A stretch of 64,000 bases of DNA from Cohnella endophytica (GTDB lineage: Bacteria; Bacillota; Bacilli; Paenibacillales; Paenibacillaceae). The stretch spans positions 220,026 through 284,025 of the forward strand of contig NZ_RBZM01000010.1 in the NCBI RefSeq assembly GCF_003628305.1. The letters run 5' to 3'. The notes beneath the pieces were generated by a model. The model saw only the letters and a list, made by a program, of their open reading frames with translations. It made no database searches and was not told the DNA's origin. This document shows positions 15,114 through 24,874 of the stretch, piece by piece. Both the position numbers and the translations under genes were made by a program. Numbering within the stretch: the first letter of the stretch is position 1; every line of letters starts with the position of its first letter.

Positions 15114-17111
15114 TCACCACACCATTGTTCCGAACAGTCCTTCAATGATTTGCGTTATTCCTGTCGCGAAGCGCGTACGCGTTTCTTTCGGCACCTCGGC
15201 TTGGAGATAGTTGTTATACCTTCGATTATCCAGCACGACGTTATTGCCCGGATCGATGGCCGCGTAGGTCAAAGGAGTCGAAGATCGAAGCTGAAGCTGG
15301 ATATGATCCTGGACTCCGTCCCATCTTTTGCTGACCGATTTACCGTCTTGGAATTGGACCCAAATCGACACCGGCTGAGGGCTTCCGCCGTATCGCTTCA
15401 GCAACACGATGCTTTCGTAGCCGTCCGTCGTCTTCTGCGTTTGGATAGAGTCGACCGCGAAGTCCGCCATTTCCCCATTTTGCACGTAAGACCGGAAGAA
15501 GTCGTTCCACTTCGTCTTCGTGATGCTCTCCACGACCTTCTGGAAATCGGCGGAGGAGGGGTGCTTAAACTCGTATTTCTGAAAATAAGTTCGCAGGATC
15601 TTGCTCATCGTCTTATCCCCGACCTGGCGTTCAAGGGCGGATAACACCAACTTGGCCCGCAGGTAGACGTTCTCGGCATAGCCGTTGGAGGAACTAAACC
15701 GCCATGAGACTTGATCGAGCGGCTCCGGAGCCGTCATATAGCTCGCTTCGACCGGCAAATTCGGAAGCACGCCGTAGATGCTGGACATGAGCTTGTCTTC
15801 GGTGTAAGAGGTGAAGCCTTCATCAAGCCAAGCTTCTTCGAATTCGTTGGAGGCAACGAGGCCGTACCAATATTGATGAGCGATCTCGTGCAGGAGCGTG
15901 CGCTCCAGCTCGTATCCGGGATTGTCGTCCTTGGCTGCAGCGGCGGTGACGAGCGTCGGGTACTCCATGCCGCCCGCCCCATTGGCGTTAGCCGGCGGAA
16001 CGATGATCGACAGCGTGGAATAAGGATATTCTCCGTACCATTGTCCAAGTTTGGCGAGCGCGGATTTCGCGGCATGCATGTAACGGTCCTTCAATTCCTT
16101 GTGTAGCGGGTCTATGTAGAGTTTGATGCGAACGCCGGGTATTCCGGCAGAAGAGAAGGAGTCCTCAACGTATTCGAAGTTCGGCGAAGCGGACCAAGCG
16201 AAATCATGGACGTCGTCGGCATAAAATTGGTAGCTCTTGCGCCCGCCCGCCAGAGCCGGGGATTTGGTCTGAAAGCCCGTCGCGGCGATCGTGTAAGATT
16301 CGGGAACGTCGATCCGAACGCTGTAGATGCCGAAGTCCGAATAAAATTCCGAATTGCCATGATACTGGTGCAAGTTCCAACCTTCGGTTGCCCGTCCTCG
16401 CGTGCCCGCCGTCTCGTATACCGCAACCTTCGGAAACCATTGTCCCGCCATGACGAAATCATCGGCTTTGCCCATTCGGGCGAAGACGTCCGGCAGCGTA
16501 ACCGTAAAGCCCATGCGGAGCGTCACGGACATGCCGGGCTTGACCGGTTCGGGAAGCCGGAAAGTTACCAAGGTGCGATCGTTCTTGTTGCCGTCGTCAG
16601 GCTGGACGAAGTGCAGACGCGGCAGGAGCGTTTCGCCTTGGTCAGTCGTCAGGGTCGTGATGCTCATGCTGCCGACGCTTCCCGGCTTCATTTTGTCCCC
16701 GCGAAGCTGGCCGCTGGATTCCTTCAAGAACGTACTGCCGGGGGAGAAAGCGTTCGGATACAGGTGCAAATAAAGCTCGCCGACGGCTTTGCGCCCGGGG
16801 TTTTTCCACGTGACGGTTTGTTCGCCGAGCAGCTTCCCGTTCTTCTCGTCCAAAGTGACGGCGATGTGGTATTCCGTTATGCGATTGCTAAGCACGACGG
16901 CCTCGGACTGCTGGGGAACGTCGGGCACCGGATCGGCTTTCGGTGGCGTCGCGGCCGACGAGGCGACCGGCAGGACCTCGTCCGATACCGCGGCGGCCGG
17001 CAACGCATATTGGTCCACCCAAGCGTCGGCAAATCCGAATTTAAAGGATATTACTAGTACAGCAGCGGCAGCGACGAAAAGTAACATTCGCAGCGAACGG
17101 CGCTTAGGCAT
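15114..17111 (-). CDS. Membrane-anchored M1-family zinc metallopeptidase
   Basis: 665 residues. An N-terminal signal-anchor (LRMLLFVAAAAVLVISFKFGF) is followed by a low-complexity linker, an M1-type beta-sandwich domain and the catalytic domain. The zinc site is HEIAHQYWYG followed 18 residues later by the Glu in EAWLDEGFTSY; the exopeptidase-type GGMEYPT takes the place of GAMEN. It should act outside the membrane as an aminopeptidase-like enzyme. Start at 17111 (MPKRRSLRM) is preferred because GGAGG lies 9 bases upstream; the upstream ATG at 17138 has none. Followed closely by a membrane protein gene. Confidence 0.88.
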   Translation of the reverse strand: MPKRRSLRMLLFVAAAAVLVISFKFGFADAWVDQYALPAAAVSDEVLPVASSAATPPKADPVPDVPQQSEAVVLSNRITEYHIAVTLDEKNGKLLGEQTVTWKNPGRKAVGELYLHLYPNAFSPGSTFLKESSGQLRGDKMKPGSVGSMSITTLTTDQGETLLPRLHFVQPDDGNKNDRTLVTFRLPEPVKPGMSVTLRMGFTVTLPDVFARMGKADDFVMAGQWFPKVAVYETAGTRGRATEGWNLHQYHGNSEFYSDFGIYSVRIDVPESYTIAATGFQTKSPALAGGRKSYQFYADDVHDFAWSASPNFEYVEDSFSSAGIPGVRIKLYIDPLHKELKDRYMHAAKSALAKLGQWYGEYPYSTLSIIVPPANANGAGGMEYPTLVTAAAAKDDNPGYELERTLLHEIAHQYWYGLVASNEFEEAWLDEGFTSYTEDKLMSSIYGVLPNLPVEASYMTAPEPLDQVSWRFSSSNGYAENVYLRAKLVLSALERQVGDKTMSKILRTYFQKYEFKHPSSADFQKVVESITKTKWNDFFRSYVQNGEMADFAVDSIQTQKTTDGYESIVLLKRYGGSPQPVSIWVQFQDGKSVSKRWDGVQDHIQLQLRSSTPLTYAAIDPGNNVVLDNRRYNNYLQAEVPKETRTRFATGITQIIEGLFGTMVW

Positions 17112-17241
17112 ACGGATAACCCTCCCGTTGACAAGCATCTACGAGATATATATGTGGGTTGTCCGCGGATTATATCTTCCATGAGATAGGTTTATTGCGG
17201 AGAAGTTAGTTGGGGGGAGTTGGTCTTTTTCGGAGAGGCGT

Positions 17242-17425
17242 CCTGTATTTGGTACAGGCACTTTCGGCGATATGGCTAATTTCTTGTTTGCAAGATGTAT
17301 TTACTGCAGTCGTTTCTATGAATTTTCAGTAAAAGACGGCTGAACTCGCCAAATAACCTGTAGTAAATGCAGGTGGCATCCCCTACTCTTGTTCAATCGG
17401 CAAGATTGCCTGTACTTTATGCAGG
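17242..17425. repeat. Second cluster of short palindromes (CCTGTA-N5-TGCAGG/TACAGG)
   Basis: Three 17-base palindromes: CCTGTATTTGGTACAGG at 17242-17258, CCTGTAGTAAATGCAGG at 17357-17373 and CCTGTACTTTATGCAGG at 17409-17425, plus a half-like copy (TGTATTTACTGCAG) near 17296-17309. The core CTG(C/T)-N-GCAG relates them to the cluster at 3504-3679. They lie upstream of the M1 peptidase start and downstream of the helD terminator, in a gap of over 400 bases with no gene. Confidence 0.65.
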
Positions 17426-17496
17426 TAAGCTGTCTGAGGGAGAAGAAAAGGGGCGGTGAGCGGCGAAGGAAAAGTATACATCGAGGTCGCGAAAAA

Positions 17497-17530
17497 ACCC
17501 CCAAACCGCAAGAATGCGGCTTTGGGGGTT
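17497..17530 (-). terminator. Terminator of helD
   Basis: AACCCCCAAA-CCGCA and its complement TGCGG-TTTGGGGGTT flank a short loop; it lies just past the helD stop with T-runs in the minus direction. Confidence 0.9.
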
Positions 17531-17536
17531 AGGCGT

Positions 17537-19642
17537 TCAGGAAATCAGTGGAGTCACGTTGCCGTACGAATAGAGCGTTAACCGGTGAAGCGCGCGCGTA
17601 CAACCAACATATAGTAGCTTTGCGTCTTGTGGATTCAACGCGTATTGCCGTTCGCCCGCGTCGGCCACGAGGACGGCGTCGAACTCGAGTCCTTTAGCCA
17701 AGTAGACCGGAACGATCGTCACGCCGCCGCGGTATTGCGTTTGTCCCTCGGAAATCAGGTTCGCGTCGATGCCCCCCGCTTGCAGCTCCTCATGCAACCT
17801 GATGCAGGCTTCGTCCGTTCGGCCAATAATCGCGATCGTCCGCATGCCGCGTTCCCGGTTGTCCTCAAGGAAGGTCCGGATGAAAGGGAGGCGCTCCTCT
17901 TGATTGTCCAGTCGGACGATGTCTACGGGATCTCCGCTTCGGAACACCGGTACGGCGGGCGGAAGGCCCGTGTCGGTATGGGACAAGATCCGGTTGGCGA
18001 ATTCGATGATCTCCAGCGTGGAGCGATAGCTCTGCTGGAGGACGTGGTAGGAATTGTGCTCGTCGTCGAATACGGCGGAAAGCTCCTCCCATCGCTGGAC
18101 GCCGCGATAAGCGTGAATGCCCTGGGCCAAATCGCCGAGAATCGTGAACGACGGCTCGTTCATGAAAGCATTCAGCAGCGCGATCTGGAAGGGGGAGACG
18201 TCCTGCGCCTCGTCCACGACGACATGGTCGAAGATCAAGTTCTCGGCTCCGTTGAACCGATAATGGATCCAGACGAGCGCGGGCAAGTCTTCGGGCTGGA
18301 CGTACCCCTTTTTCAAATAGGCTTGCGTCTCTTTAACGATCTTCCCTGGAATCGGCGTTGCGTCCGAGCCGGAGGAAGGGGGAGCGAACAAGCTCTTATA
18401 GAACTCGAGGGCATCCGCCTTAGGCAATTTGTTCGTATACGCCCGAAGCCGCTGCTTACCGGTCTTGCTCTTGTCTTTGCGGATTTTGGGGTCCCCGATC
18501 GTGTTCAATTGCATCTCCAGCCAACGGTTAATCCTTGCGGTTAACCGATCGCGGCGGGAAGCCAGCGAATAATGCCGATATTCGACCTCGAACCATTCGC
18601 GGATGACCTCGACGGACAACGCGCGGCCATCCCAAGCTTCGAAAGGCTGCATCTGTTCCCCGAGAAATTGCGATTCCAGCTCGGTCAACCGATCGTCGAT
18701 CCATGCCTTGAACGCAAGAGAGCCTTTGAACCGGCCCGGCGTCTCGTCGTTGATCGCAGGACGCTTGCCCTCGAGCGAGAACCAGACATTGCCTTCCGTC
18801 GTTCCCGGCGCGAGCCGGACGTTGGCGTTCAGCCGGTCCGTCGCCCATTCCGCGAACGTCGTTTGCTTGACGTTGCCTACCCCGAGCTCCGGCAGAACGC
18901 CCGAGATATAATCGAGGAACATCGTATTCGGCGCGAAAATAACCATCCGCTCCGCTTTGATCTGCTGTTGGTATTGATAGAGGAGAAAAGCCAGCCGGTG
19001 CAGCGCGACCGTCGTTTTCCCCGAGCCTGCGGCCCCTTGGATAATCAACGCCTTATACCTCGGAGCGCGAATGATCTGATCCTGCTCGGCTTGGATCGTG
19101 GATACGATATCGCGAAGCCGGTTATCTTTTTTGTCGCCCAGCTTGTAGAGGAGGAATTCGTCGTTGAGACCGATGTTGTCGCCTCCGCGCTCGTAGCTGT
19201 CCACGACTCTCTGAAGCTCGCGGTCGCGAATGGATAAGTTGCGCTTGAGGTGAACGTCGCCGCCTATGATCCCTTCGGGCGCTTCGTATTCCACGGGCGC
19301 TTCCCCGCCGGTGAAGGAATAAAAGAGGCTGGCGACGGGCGCCCTCCAATCGATGACGTACGGTTCGCCCGTCTTCTTAAGGTCCATGCCTCTTTTGCCG
19401 ATGTACAGCGGTTGGGGCTCCGTCTTGCCGTCTTCTCGGAAGTCTAGCCGTCCGAAATAAGGGTCATTGTTAAGCAACGCCAGCCGTTGGCGGCTTTCTT
19501 CCCTTTTTTCCTCCAGCAGCTGCTCGGTGAAATCCTGCCCCCGGTAGACGGGGCCGATGTCGGAGCGTTGCCGATCGATCTCCTCGAACGTATCTTGAAG
19601 CCTGCGATTTTCTTCCCGGTATTGCGGGGTCTGTTGATCCAT
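17537..19642 (-). CDS. helD: HelD, RNA polymerase-recycling UvrD/Rep-like ATPase
   Basis: 701 residues. A coiled N-terminal arm (YREENRRLQDTFEEIDRQ) precedes a split SF1 helicase core: Walker A QGAAGSGKTTVALHR at about residue 205, Walker B DHVVVDEAQDVSP, motif III LGDLAQGIHAYRG, motif IV QSYRST and the final GCTRALHRL. The family in Firmicutes binds RNA polymerase and clears it from DNA and RNA. Single gene with its own terminator; divergent from ywhD. Confidence 0.92.
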   Translation of the reverse strand: MDQQTPQYREENRRLQDTFEEIDRQRSDIGPVYRGQDFTEQLLEEKREESRQRLALLNNDPYFGRLDFREDGKTEPQPLYIGKRGMDLKKTGEPYVIDWRAPVASLFYSFTGGEAPVEYEAPEGIIGGDVHLKRNLSIRDRELQRVVDSYERGGDNIGLNDEFLLYKLGDKKDNRLRDIVSTIQAEQDQIIRAPRYKALIIQGAAGSGKTTVALHRLAFLLYQYQQQIKAERMVIFAPNTMFLDYISGVLPELGVGNVKQTTFAEWATDRLNANVRLAPGTTEGNVWFSLEGKRPAINDETPGRFKGSLAFKAWIDDRLTELESQFLGEQMQPFEAWDGRALSVEVIREWFEVEYRHYSLASRRDRLTARINRWLEMQLNTIGDPKIRKDKSKTGKQRLRAYTNKLPKADALEFYKSLFAPPSSGSDATPIPGKIVKETQAYLKKGYVQPEDLPALVWIHYRFNGAENLIFDHVVVDEAQDVSPFQIALLNAFMNEPSFTILGDLAQGIHAYRGVQRWEELSAVFDDEHNSYHVLQQSYRSTLEIIEFANRILSHTDTGLPPAVPVFRSGDPVDIVRLDNQEERLPFIRTFLEDNRERGMRTIAIIGRTDEACIRLHEELQAGGIDANLISEGQTQYRGGVTIVPVYLAKGLEFDAVLVADAGERQYALNPQDAKLLYVGCTRALHRLTLYSYGNVTPLIS

Positions 19643-19884
19643 ACTGATTAGAGCCTCCTAGCGCAAACGTGCGATGAATAATGACTTTACTTATTTTGAC
19701 GCATTTCGAGAAAAAACAATAGACTTATGTTTTCCGGTTTGTTATGATGTTGAGTACAGGATTGCCTAAAACACCTAGAACATACGTTCTCCTATAAATT
19801 CAAGCATTAAGAAGCGGGTAAGGCCTTGATTTCGAGGGGCCCGGGCCGGTTTTTTTCATATCTAAGGACATACGGAGGTTGAAC
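19643..19884. other. helD-ywhD divergent intergenic region
   Basis: No gene is seen. Promoters for both genes must lie here. A GC-rich palindrome GGCCCGGGCC (about 19838-19847) followed by seven T at 19850-19856 sits 30 bases before the ywhD start and looks terminator-like; it may be a leader attenuator. Confidence 0.4.
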
Positions 19885-20388
19885 ATGGATAATCAGGACA
19901 AACCGGTCGAGAAAAAGAAGTTATCCCTGAACGTTGTCAGCAATAAGGAACATAGAGGATTCGGAGCGGGTTCGATCGACCTGAGCCAAGTCGCTTGCGT
20001 AATCATCGACGAAGGCGAAGCCTACATCGACGTAGGCGCGATGCATGCGAAGAGCAAGATCGAGAAGGGCATTAAGTTCTCGCCGGACAAGTCGCTCGTT
20101 CCGAACGGACGTTCCGCATGGATCGTCTGGGTGGCCGTCGACCGCAACGAAACGGGATCGTATTACGCGGGGGCAACTTCTTGCGAGATGCTGATTGACA
20201 CGGAAGCGAGGAAAGGTTGGAAAATCCTTCCCGATCATGTGAACCGCCTCGACGCTTCGATTAAGCGCAAGTATATGCTGGACAATATCGGACCGGTAGA
20301 GAAGGCGGCGTTAAGCAAGCTGCTGATCGAGCACAATTCGGAGTGGTGGGATAACTCGCCGCAGGCTTTGAAGGACTTGTTGGCTTAA
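19885..20388 (+). CDS. ywhD: YwhD family protein
   Basis: 167 residues from the ATG at 19885 (GGAGG 6 bases upstream). The core DEGEAYIDVGAMHAKSKIEKG, WIVWVAVDRNETG, YYAGATSCEM and KILPDHVNRLD matches the B. subtilis YwhD family closely as I remember it. Function is not established. In B. subtilis ywhD is followed by pbpG, speE and speB; here those genes come only after about 10 kb of two-component and ABC genes, so this block has been opened by insertion or rearrangement. Confidence 0.88.
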   Translation: MDNQDKPVEKKKLSLNVVSNKEHRGFGAGSIDLSQVACVIIDEGEAYIDVGAMHAKSKIEKGIKFSPDKSLVPNGRSAWIVWVAVDRNETGSYYAGATSCEMLIDTEARKGWKILPDHVNRLDASIKRKYMLDNIGPVEKAALSKLLIEHNSEWWDNSPQALKDLLA

Positions 20389-20423
20389 ATTAAGATCAAG
20401 AACAACGAAATATCATCGATTGC

Positions 20424-20462
20424 GAACGCATCTCCGGGCAATGTTTCCGGAGGTGCGTTTTT
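20424..20462 (+). terminator. Terminator of ywhD
   Basis: AACGCATCTCCGG (20425-20437) pairs with CCGGAGGTGCGTT (20447-20459, one G-T), followed by a T-run. Confidence 0.88.
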
Positions 20463-20573
20463 ATTTGCGCGGACGACGGATAGTCGGGCCGGGACTTTTG
20501 AGAGATTTATGAGAGAGGAATGTCGTACAATGAAAAAAGAATGAAGATCGGCTTGTACGGAGGAGAGATACGC

Positions 20574-23500
20574 TTGAAAGTGTTGGGAATGCGTAACGCG
20601 TTCGGCATCGTCGGATTCTCGGCGCTCGCGCTCGCGTTGTTTATAGGAATATTTCATCTGTCTCGGCCTCCCGCGGATTCGCCGAAAGCAAAATCGGGCG
20701 TGCTCGACCTATCCGGTTGGAACTTCAAGGAGCAGGGCTTGGCCCATTTGAATGGCGAATGGGAATTTTATGGGGGAAAGTTGCTCGAACCGGGCGATTC
20801 TATTAATCCCGACATGCCGGCTCCGGTCTATTCGAATGTACCCGGCACATGGAAGGGCAACAATGAAAATGCCGGAATTCCCCGCAAAGGGTTCGGAACT
20901 TACCATTTGAAAGTTCTGCTGCCCGAAGCGGAGGGCATGTACGGACTGAAAATCCATAGCATCCGCATGTCCCACCGCTTATACGTCAATGGCGCGTTGA
21001 TCGGTTCAAGCGGCAATCCGGCAGCGGAGCCGTCCGCCCACGAGCCGGGAAATACGCCGTATAGCGCTTTCTTCCAAACGGACGGTAAGGCCATCGACGT
21101 CGTGCTTCAGATCGCCAACTTCGAGTTCGTGACCGGAGGCGTCGTCAGCGCGATTCAATTCGGGCTTCCGGAGGACATCGCGTTCAAGAGCGGCATTCAA
21201 CTCGGCACCGATATCGCATCCGTCTTCGTTCTGGGAATGTTCGGCGCGTATCAGCTCAGCTTCAATTTTATCCGCAAAAGGGAAAAGACGTATTTGTTCG
21301 GAGGGCTGTATTTATTCGCGTTAGTCCTTGTTCAATTGTTCTACGGGGAGAAAATCGCGCTCCGGGTCTGGCCGGGAATCCCATTCGAAATGGCGTACAA
21401 GCTGTTGGAGCTCGCGCAAATATCCTCCATGGCGCTGATCTTCTTGTTCTACGCTTCGATCGACACGCGGATCCTTAAGGGAAAGACGCTTGCGGTATTG
21501 CTGGCTCCGTATTTTCTGTACATGGCCGGATTGTCGGTCGTTCCATACTCGGCACTGGTCGAGGTGAAAGGGTACTTGTTCGTGTATGCGAGCGTCTTAA
21601 TGCTGTTTATTTTATTCCGGCTGCTTATGTTGTTCATTAGCGAGCTGAAAAAACCGAACGGGCGAAGAGAGCTGGCGTTGTTCATCGGGGGTAGCTTGTC
21701 TCTCCTCGTCTTTCTCGTGGACGGTACCTTGTATTCGGAAAGCATCGTGTCCGACGACCTGATCTCGAAGGGTGCGCTCGTCTGCTTCATCGTCTTGACG
21801 AATATCATGCTGGCGTTAAGATTCGGTCGCGCATTAAAAGAAACCGAGCAACTGGCACGCCAACTCGCTGCGTCCAACCGGAGGAAGGACGAATTTCTAA
21901 CGATGACGTCCCACGAGCTGCAGACGCCGCTCCACGGGATTTTGAATTTATCGGCGGACGTGCTCGCCGACGGGGAGGCTCCTCCGTCGGACCGTCACCG
22001 CAAGCAGCTCGGTCTCATTCGCGATACTTCGATTAAGCTATCTATGATCGTTCGCGACTTGGTAGACGTAACGCGTCTCAAGCATGACGAATTGCGTCTG
22101 GAGACGACGGCTGTCGACGTTAGGGTTACGACTCAGATTGTTTGCGACGTTCTTCGCTTCGAGCTTGGCGGCAAAAATATTACGTTGGACAACCGGGTCG
22201 ACGAAGGCGTCGGCGTCGAAGCGGACGAAAACAGGCTGTTGCAGGTGCTTTATAATCTCGTGCAGAACGCGATCAAGCATACGGAGAGAGGCACGATTCG
22301 GATTTACTCGATATCGGAAGGAGAGTTCGAGCGTATCGTCGTCGAAGATACGGGAGTCGGCATCCCTCAGGCCGATCGGGAGAAGGTGTTCGGCTACTTC
22401 GAACAGCTCGAGTTACCGTCTGGCAGAGGCCGGCATGCAGGCATGGGAGTCGGCTTGTATATCAGCAGAATGCTAGCCGAACGGATGAGTGGAAGCTTGG
22501 CCGTCGAATGGTCGGAGCTCGGAAGGGGCACGCGCATGGCGCTCGTCTTGCCTTCTTCGGAACTCCCGAGTTCCGAGCGGGAATCGGCCGCTTCGCTCGA
22601 GGTGCCGGCTGCCCAGAATCGCGAGGATGCGTTCTCGGACGTACTAGGCCGCCCGGGGGCAACGGTGCTGATCGTCGACGACGAGGCCTCCAATATTCAC
22701 GCGTTGCTAAGCATCTTAAAGCGGCATGATTACAACGTCGTGACGGCATTCTCCTCCCGCGAAGCCGCGGAGAAGCTCGTTCGGCATCCGGAGATCGATC
22801 TGGTCGTCCTGGACGTGATGATGCCGGCCGAATCCGGCATCGAGCTATGCCGCTCGATTAGAAGAAGGCGGTCGATATTGGATTTGCCGATACTGTTCGC
22901 CACGGTGAAGGATTCCCCTTACGACATCGCGCTGGGTTTCGGGGCAGGCGCGAACGATTACGTGACGAAGCCATTCGAAGGGGAGACGCTCCTTGCTCGA
23001 ATCCATACGCTTCTGGCGATGAAATCCGCGCTCAAGGAAGCGATCCGTAACGAGCAAGCATTCCATCAGGCGCAGATTAAGCCTCATTTTCTATATAACG
23101 CGCTTAGCGGCGTCATTTCTTTCTGTTACACCGACGGAGAGAGAGCCGCATACTTGCTGACGATGCTGAGCCAATATCTTAGGCACATTCTGGATATGGA
23201 CAGGGATACGTCCTATGTGCCGTTGCATCAGGAATTGGAATTGGTCGAGGCTTACGTCGAGATCGAGAAGGCGAGGTTCGAGGATAGCTTCGAATTTCGG
23301 CTTGAGGTCGACGATGCTGTTATCCATGAACGGATTCCATCTCTTTGCATCCAGCCGTTCGTCGAGAATGCGATCAGACATGGCTTGTTCGAGAAGGAAA
23401 ACGGGACCGTGTCGCTGCGAATCGACGAGGGAGACCGGTATTTGAAAGTGACCGTCGAGGACGACGGCATCGGCATTCCGGACGACTTAGCGTACCGGTT

Positions 23501-23684
23501 GGCGAACGGGGACGGACTCGAGGGAAGCATCGGCATCGCGAATATCCGTAAGCGGTTGGCAGCGGTGCCTGGCGCGAGCTTGCAGATCGACTCGGACGTC
23601 GGACGGGGCACGAAGGTGACGATGTACTTGCCGATTTTCGGACTGAACGAAGAGCGTAGGAACGGAAAGGAGGAACTGGAATGA
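20574..23684 (+). CDS. 7TMR-DISM hybrid sensor with two different histidine-kinase modules
   Basis: About 1036 residues from the TTG at 20574, preferred because GGAGGAGA precedes it; in-frame ATGs at 20520 and 20541 have weaker sites. Order: signal/TM (10-30), jelly-roll DISMED2 sensor (about 44-187), seven TM segments (about 207-422), HisKA with His near 447 in TSHELQTPLHG, HATPase (N-box NLVQNAIKH, G1 DTGVGIP), a receiver domain (LVVLDVMMP, about 700-820), then a LytS/YesM-type kinase with QIKPHFLYNAL and a second HATPase (PFVENAIRHG, DDGIGIP). The two kinase cores belong to different classes. Its stop overlaps the start of a response regulator, the obvious partner. Signal unknown. Confidence 0.88.
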   Translation: MKVLGMRNAFGIVGFSALALALFIGIFHLSRPPADSPKAKSGVLDLSGWNFKEQGLAHLNGEWEFYGGKLLEPGDSINPDMPAPVYSNVPGTWKGNNENAGIPRKGFGTYHLKVLLPEAEGMYGLKIHSIRMSHRLYVNGALIGSSGNPAAEPSAHEPGNTPYSAFFQTDGKAIDVVLQIANFEFVTGGVVSAIQFGLPEDIAFKSGIQLGTDIASVFVLGMFGAYQLSFNFIRKREKTYLFGGLYLFALVLVQLFYGEKIALRVWPGIPFEMAYKLLELAQISSMALIFLFYASIDTRILKGKTLAVLLAPYFLYMAGLSVVPYSALVEVKGYLFVYASVLMLFILFRLLMLFISELKKPNGRRELALFIGGSLSLLVFLVDGTLYSESIVSDDLISKGALVCFIVLTNIMLALRFGRALKETEQLARQLAASNRRKDEFLTMTSHELQTPLHGILNLSADVLADGEAPPSDRHRKQLGLIRDTSIKLSMIVRDLVDVTRLKHDELRLETTAVDVRVTTQIVCDVLRFELGGKNITLDNRVDEGVGVEADENRLLQVLYNLVQNAIKHTERGTIRIYSISEGEFERIVVEDTGVGIPQADREKVFGYFEQLELPSGRGRHAGMGVGLYISRMLAERMSGSLAVEWSELGRGTRMALVLPSSELPSSERESAASLEVPAAQNREDAFSDVLGRPGATVLIVDDEASNIHALLSILKRHDYNVVTAFSSREAAEKLVRHPEIDLVVLDVMMPAESGIELCRSIRRRRSILDLPILFATVKDSPYDIALGFGAGANDYVTKPFEGETLLARIHTLLAMKSALKEAIRNEQAFHQAQIKPHFLYNALSGVISFCYTDGERAAYLLTMLSQYLRHILDMDRDTSYVPLHQELELVEAYVEIEKARFEDSFEFRLEVDDAVIHERIPSLCIQPFVENAIRHGLFEKENGTVSLRIDEGDRYLKVTVEDDGIGIPDDLAYRLANGDGLEGSIGIANIRKRLAAVPGASLQIDSDVGRGTKVTMYLPIFGLNEERRNGKEELE

Positions 23685-24769
23685 AGCTTTACAAAGCTAT
23701 AATCGTGGACGACGAGAAACCCGTTCTCCGGTTGATGACTCACGTAATCGGGATGAACGGGAGATATTCGGTAGCGGGAACGTACGCGAATCCGCTCGAA
23801 GCGCTGGAAGCGGTCGGTACGCTCGTTCCCGACGTCGCGTTTCTCGATATCGAGATGCCGAAGCTGAGCGGCTTGGAACTCGCTCGCAAGATCGTCGAAA
23901 CGTCTCCGCGAACGAGAATCGTATTCTCGACCGCTTATCGCCATTACGCGCTCGACGCGTTCGACGTGAACGCCGTCGATTATGTCCTGAAGCCGGTAAC
24001 GCCCGCGGCGATCGCGAGAGTAACGGCGCGTTTGGACGAACTGCAGCCCGCGGAGCCGGAAGTTTCGGTCGAGCGCAGGGAGCGCGGAACCTCAATTCGT
24101 TGCTTCGGCGCTTTCGAAGCGAGGAACGCGAAGGGAAAACTCGTCCGTTGGCCAACGCGCAAGACGGAGGAATTGTTCGCCTATTTGCTCTGCCACCCGG
24201 ACCGGGAGATCGGCAAGTGGCGTCTTGCGGACGCCATCTGGCCGGAGTTGGACGAAGAGCGGGCGATGAACAATCTGTATAATACGGTATACCGGCTGAA
24301 AAAAGTGCTGAAAGAGCAAGGAATCGAGATGGACGTCCATAAGACGCAGGACGGGTATTCTCTCGATACGGGAGGATTGGCTTATGATTTGACGGCGTTC
24401 CAACGGTCGGCGTCGTCGGATGCGGGGATGGCTGGACATTCCTTGGAAGAGGACATCTGCTCGGCTTATCAAGGCAAACTGTTGGAGACTAAGGATTATA
24501 GCTGGAAAGCTTCGCTCGCGGAAGTATACGGCAGACAACACGAGACGGCAGCGCGCGGCCTCGTGTCGCGTCACTTTACGATGGGCGAGTGGGAACAGGC
24601 CGAGAGCAGGCTTCTTGCCTACTTGGTTATTGAACCGCTCGATGAGCGGATGAACAGATTGCTGTTCGAAGTCTATGAACGGAGAGGATTCGCGGACAAA
24701 GCCCGCAAGCACTTTGCGACTTTCGCAGCTGCTTACCGTACGGAGTTCGGCGAGGAGCTGACAATATAG
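23681..24769 (+). CDS. Response regulator with SARP/BTAD-type output
   Basis: 362 residues. An N-terminal receiver (IIVDDEKPVLRL, phospho-Asp in VAFLDIEMPKLSG, Lys in VDYVLKPVTP) resembling LytTR-type receivers is followed by a winged-helix segment (RKTEELFAYLLCHPDREIGK... NNLYNTVYRLKKVL) and a bacterial transcriptional activation domain (BTAD) to the end. This is the AfsR/DnrI-type output fused to a receiver. ATGA overlap with the hybrid kinase gene, so translated together. Targets unknown; followed by a strong convergent terminator. Confidence 0.88.
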   Translation: MKLYKAIIVDDEKPVLRLMTHVIGMNGRYSVAGTYANPLEALEAVGTLVPDVAFLDIEMPKLSGLELARKIVETSPRTRIVFSTAYRHYALDAFDVNAVDYVLKPVTPAAIARVTARLDELQPAEPEVSVERRERGTSIRCFGAFEARNAKGKLVRWPTRKTEELFAYLLCHPDREIGKWRLADAIWPELDEERAMNNLYNTVYRLKKVLKEQGIEMDVHKTQDGYSLDTGGLAYDLTAFQRSASSDAGMAGHSLEEDICSAYQGKLLETKDYSWKASLAEVYGRQHETAARGLVSRHFTMGEWEQAESRLLAYLVIEPLDERMNRLLFEVYERRGFADKARKHFATFAAAYRTEFGEELTI

Positions 24770-24807
24770 GGGGGTAACAGAATTATCTGGCGCTCGCCCC
24801 GCAATGC

Positions 24808-24847
24808 CGAAACCCACCTGGCGGTTGATTGCCGCAGGTGGGTTTCG
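24808..24847. terminator. Bidirectional terminator between regulator and ABC-2 permease genes
   Basis: GAAACCCACCTG and CAGGTGGGTTTC form perfect 12-base arms around a 14-base loop, between convergent genes. Confidence 0.9.
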
Positions 24848-24874
24848 TGTGCTTTGCGTTAGTATGCGGGAAGT

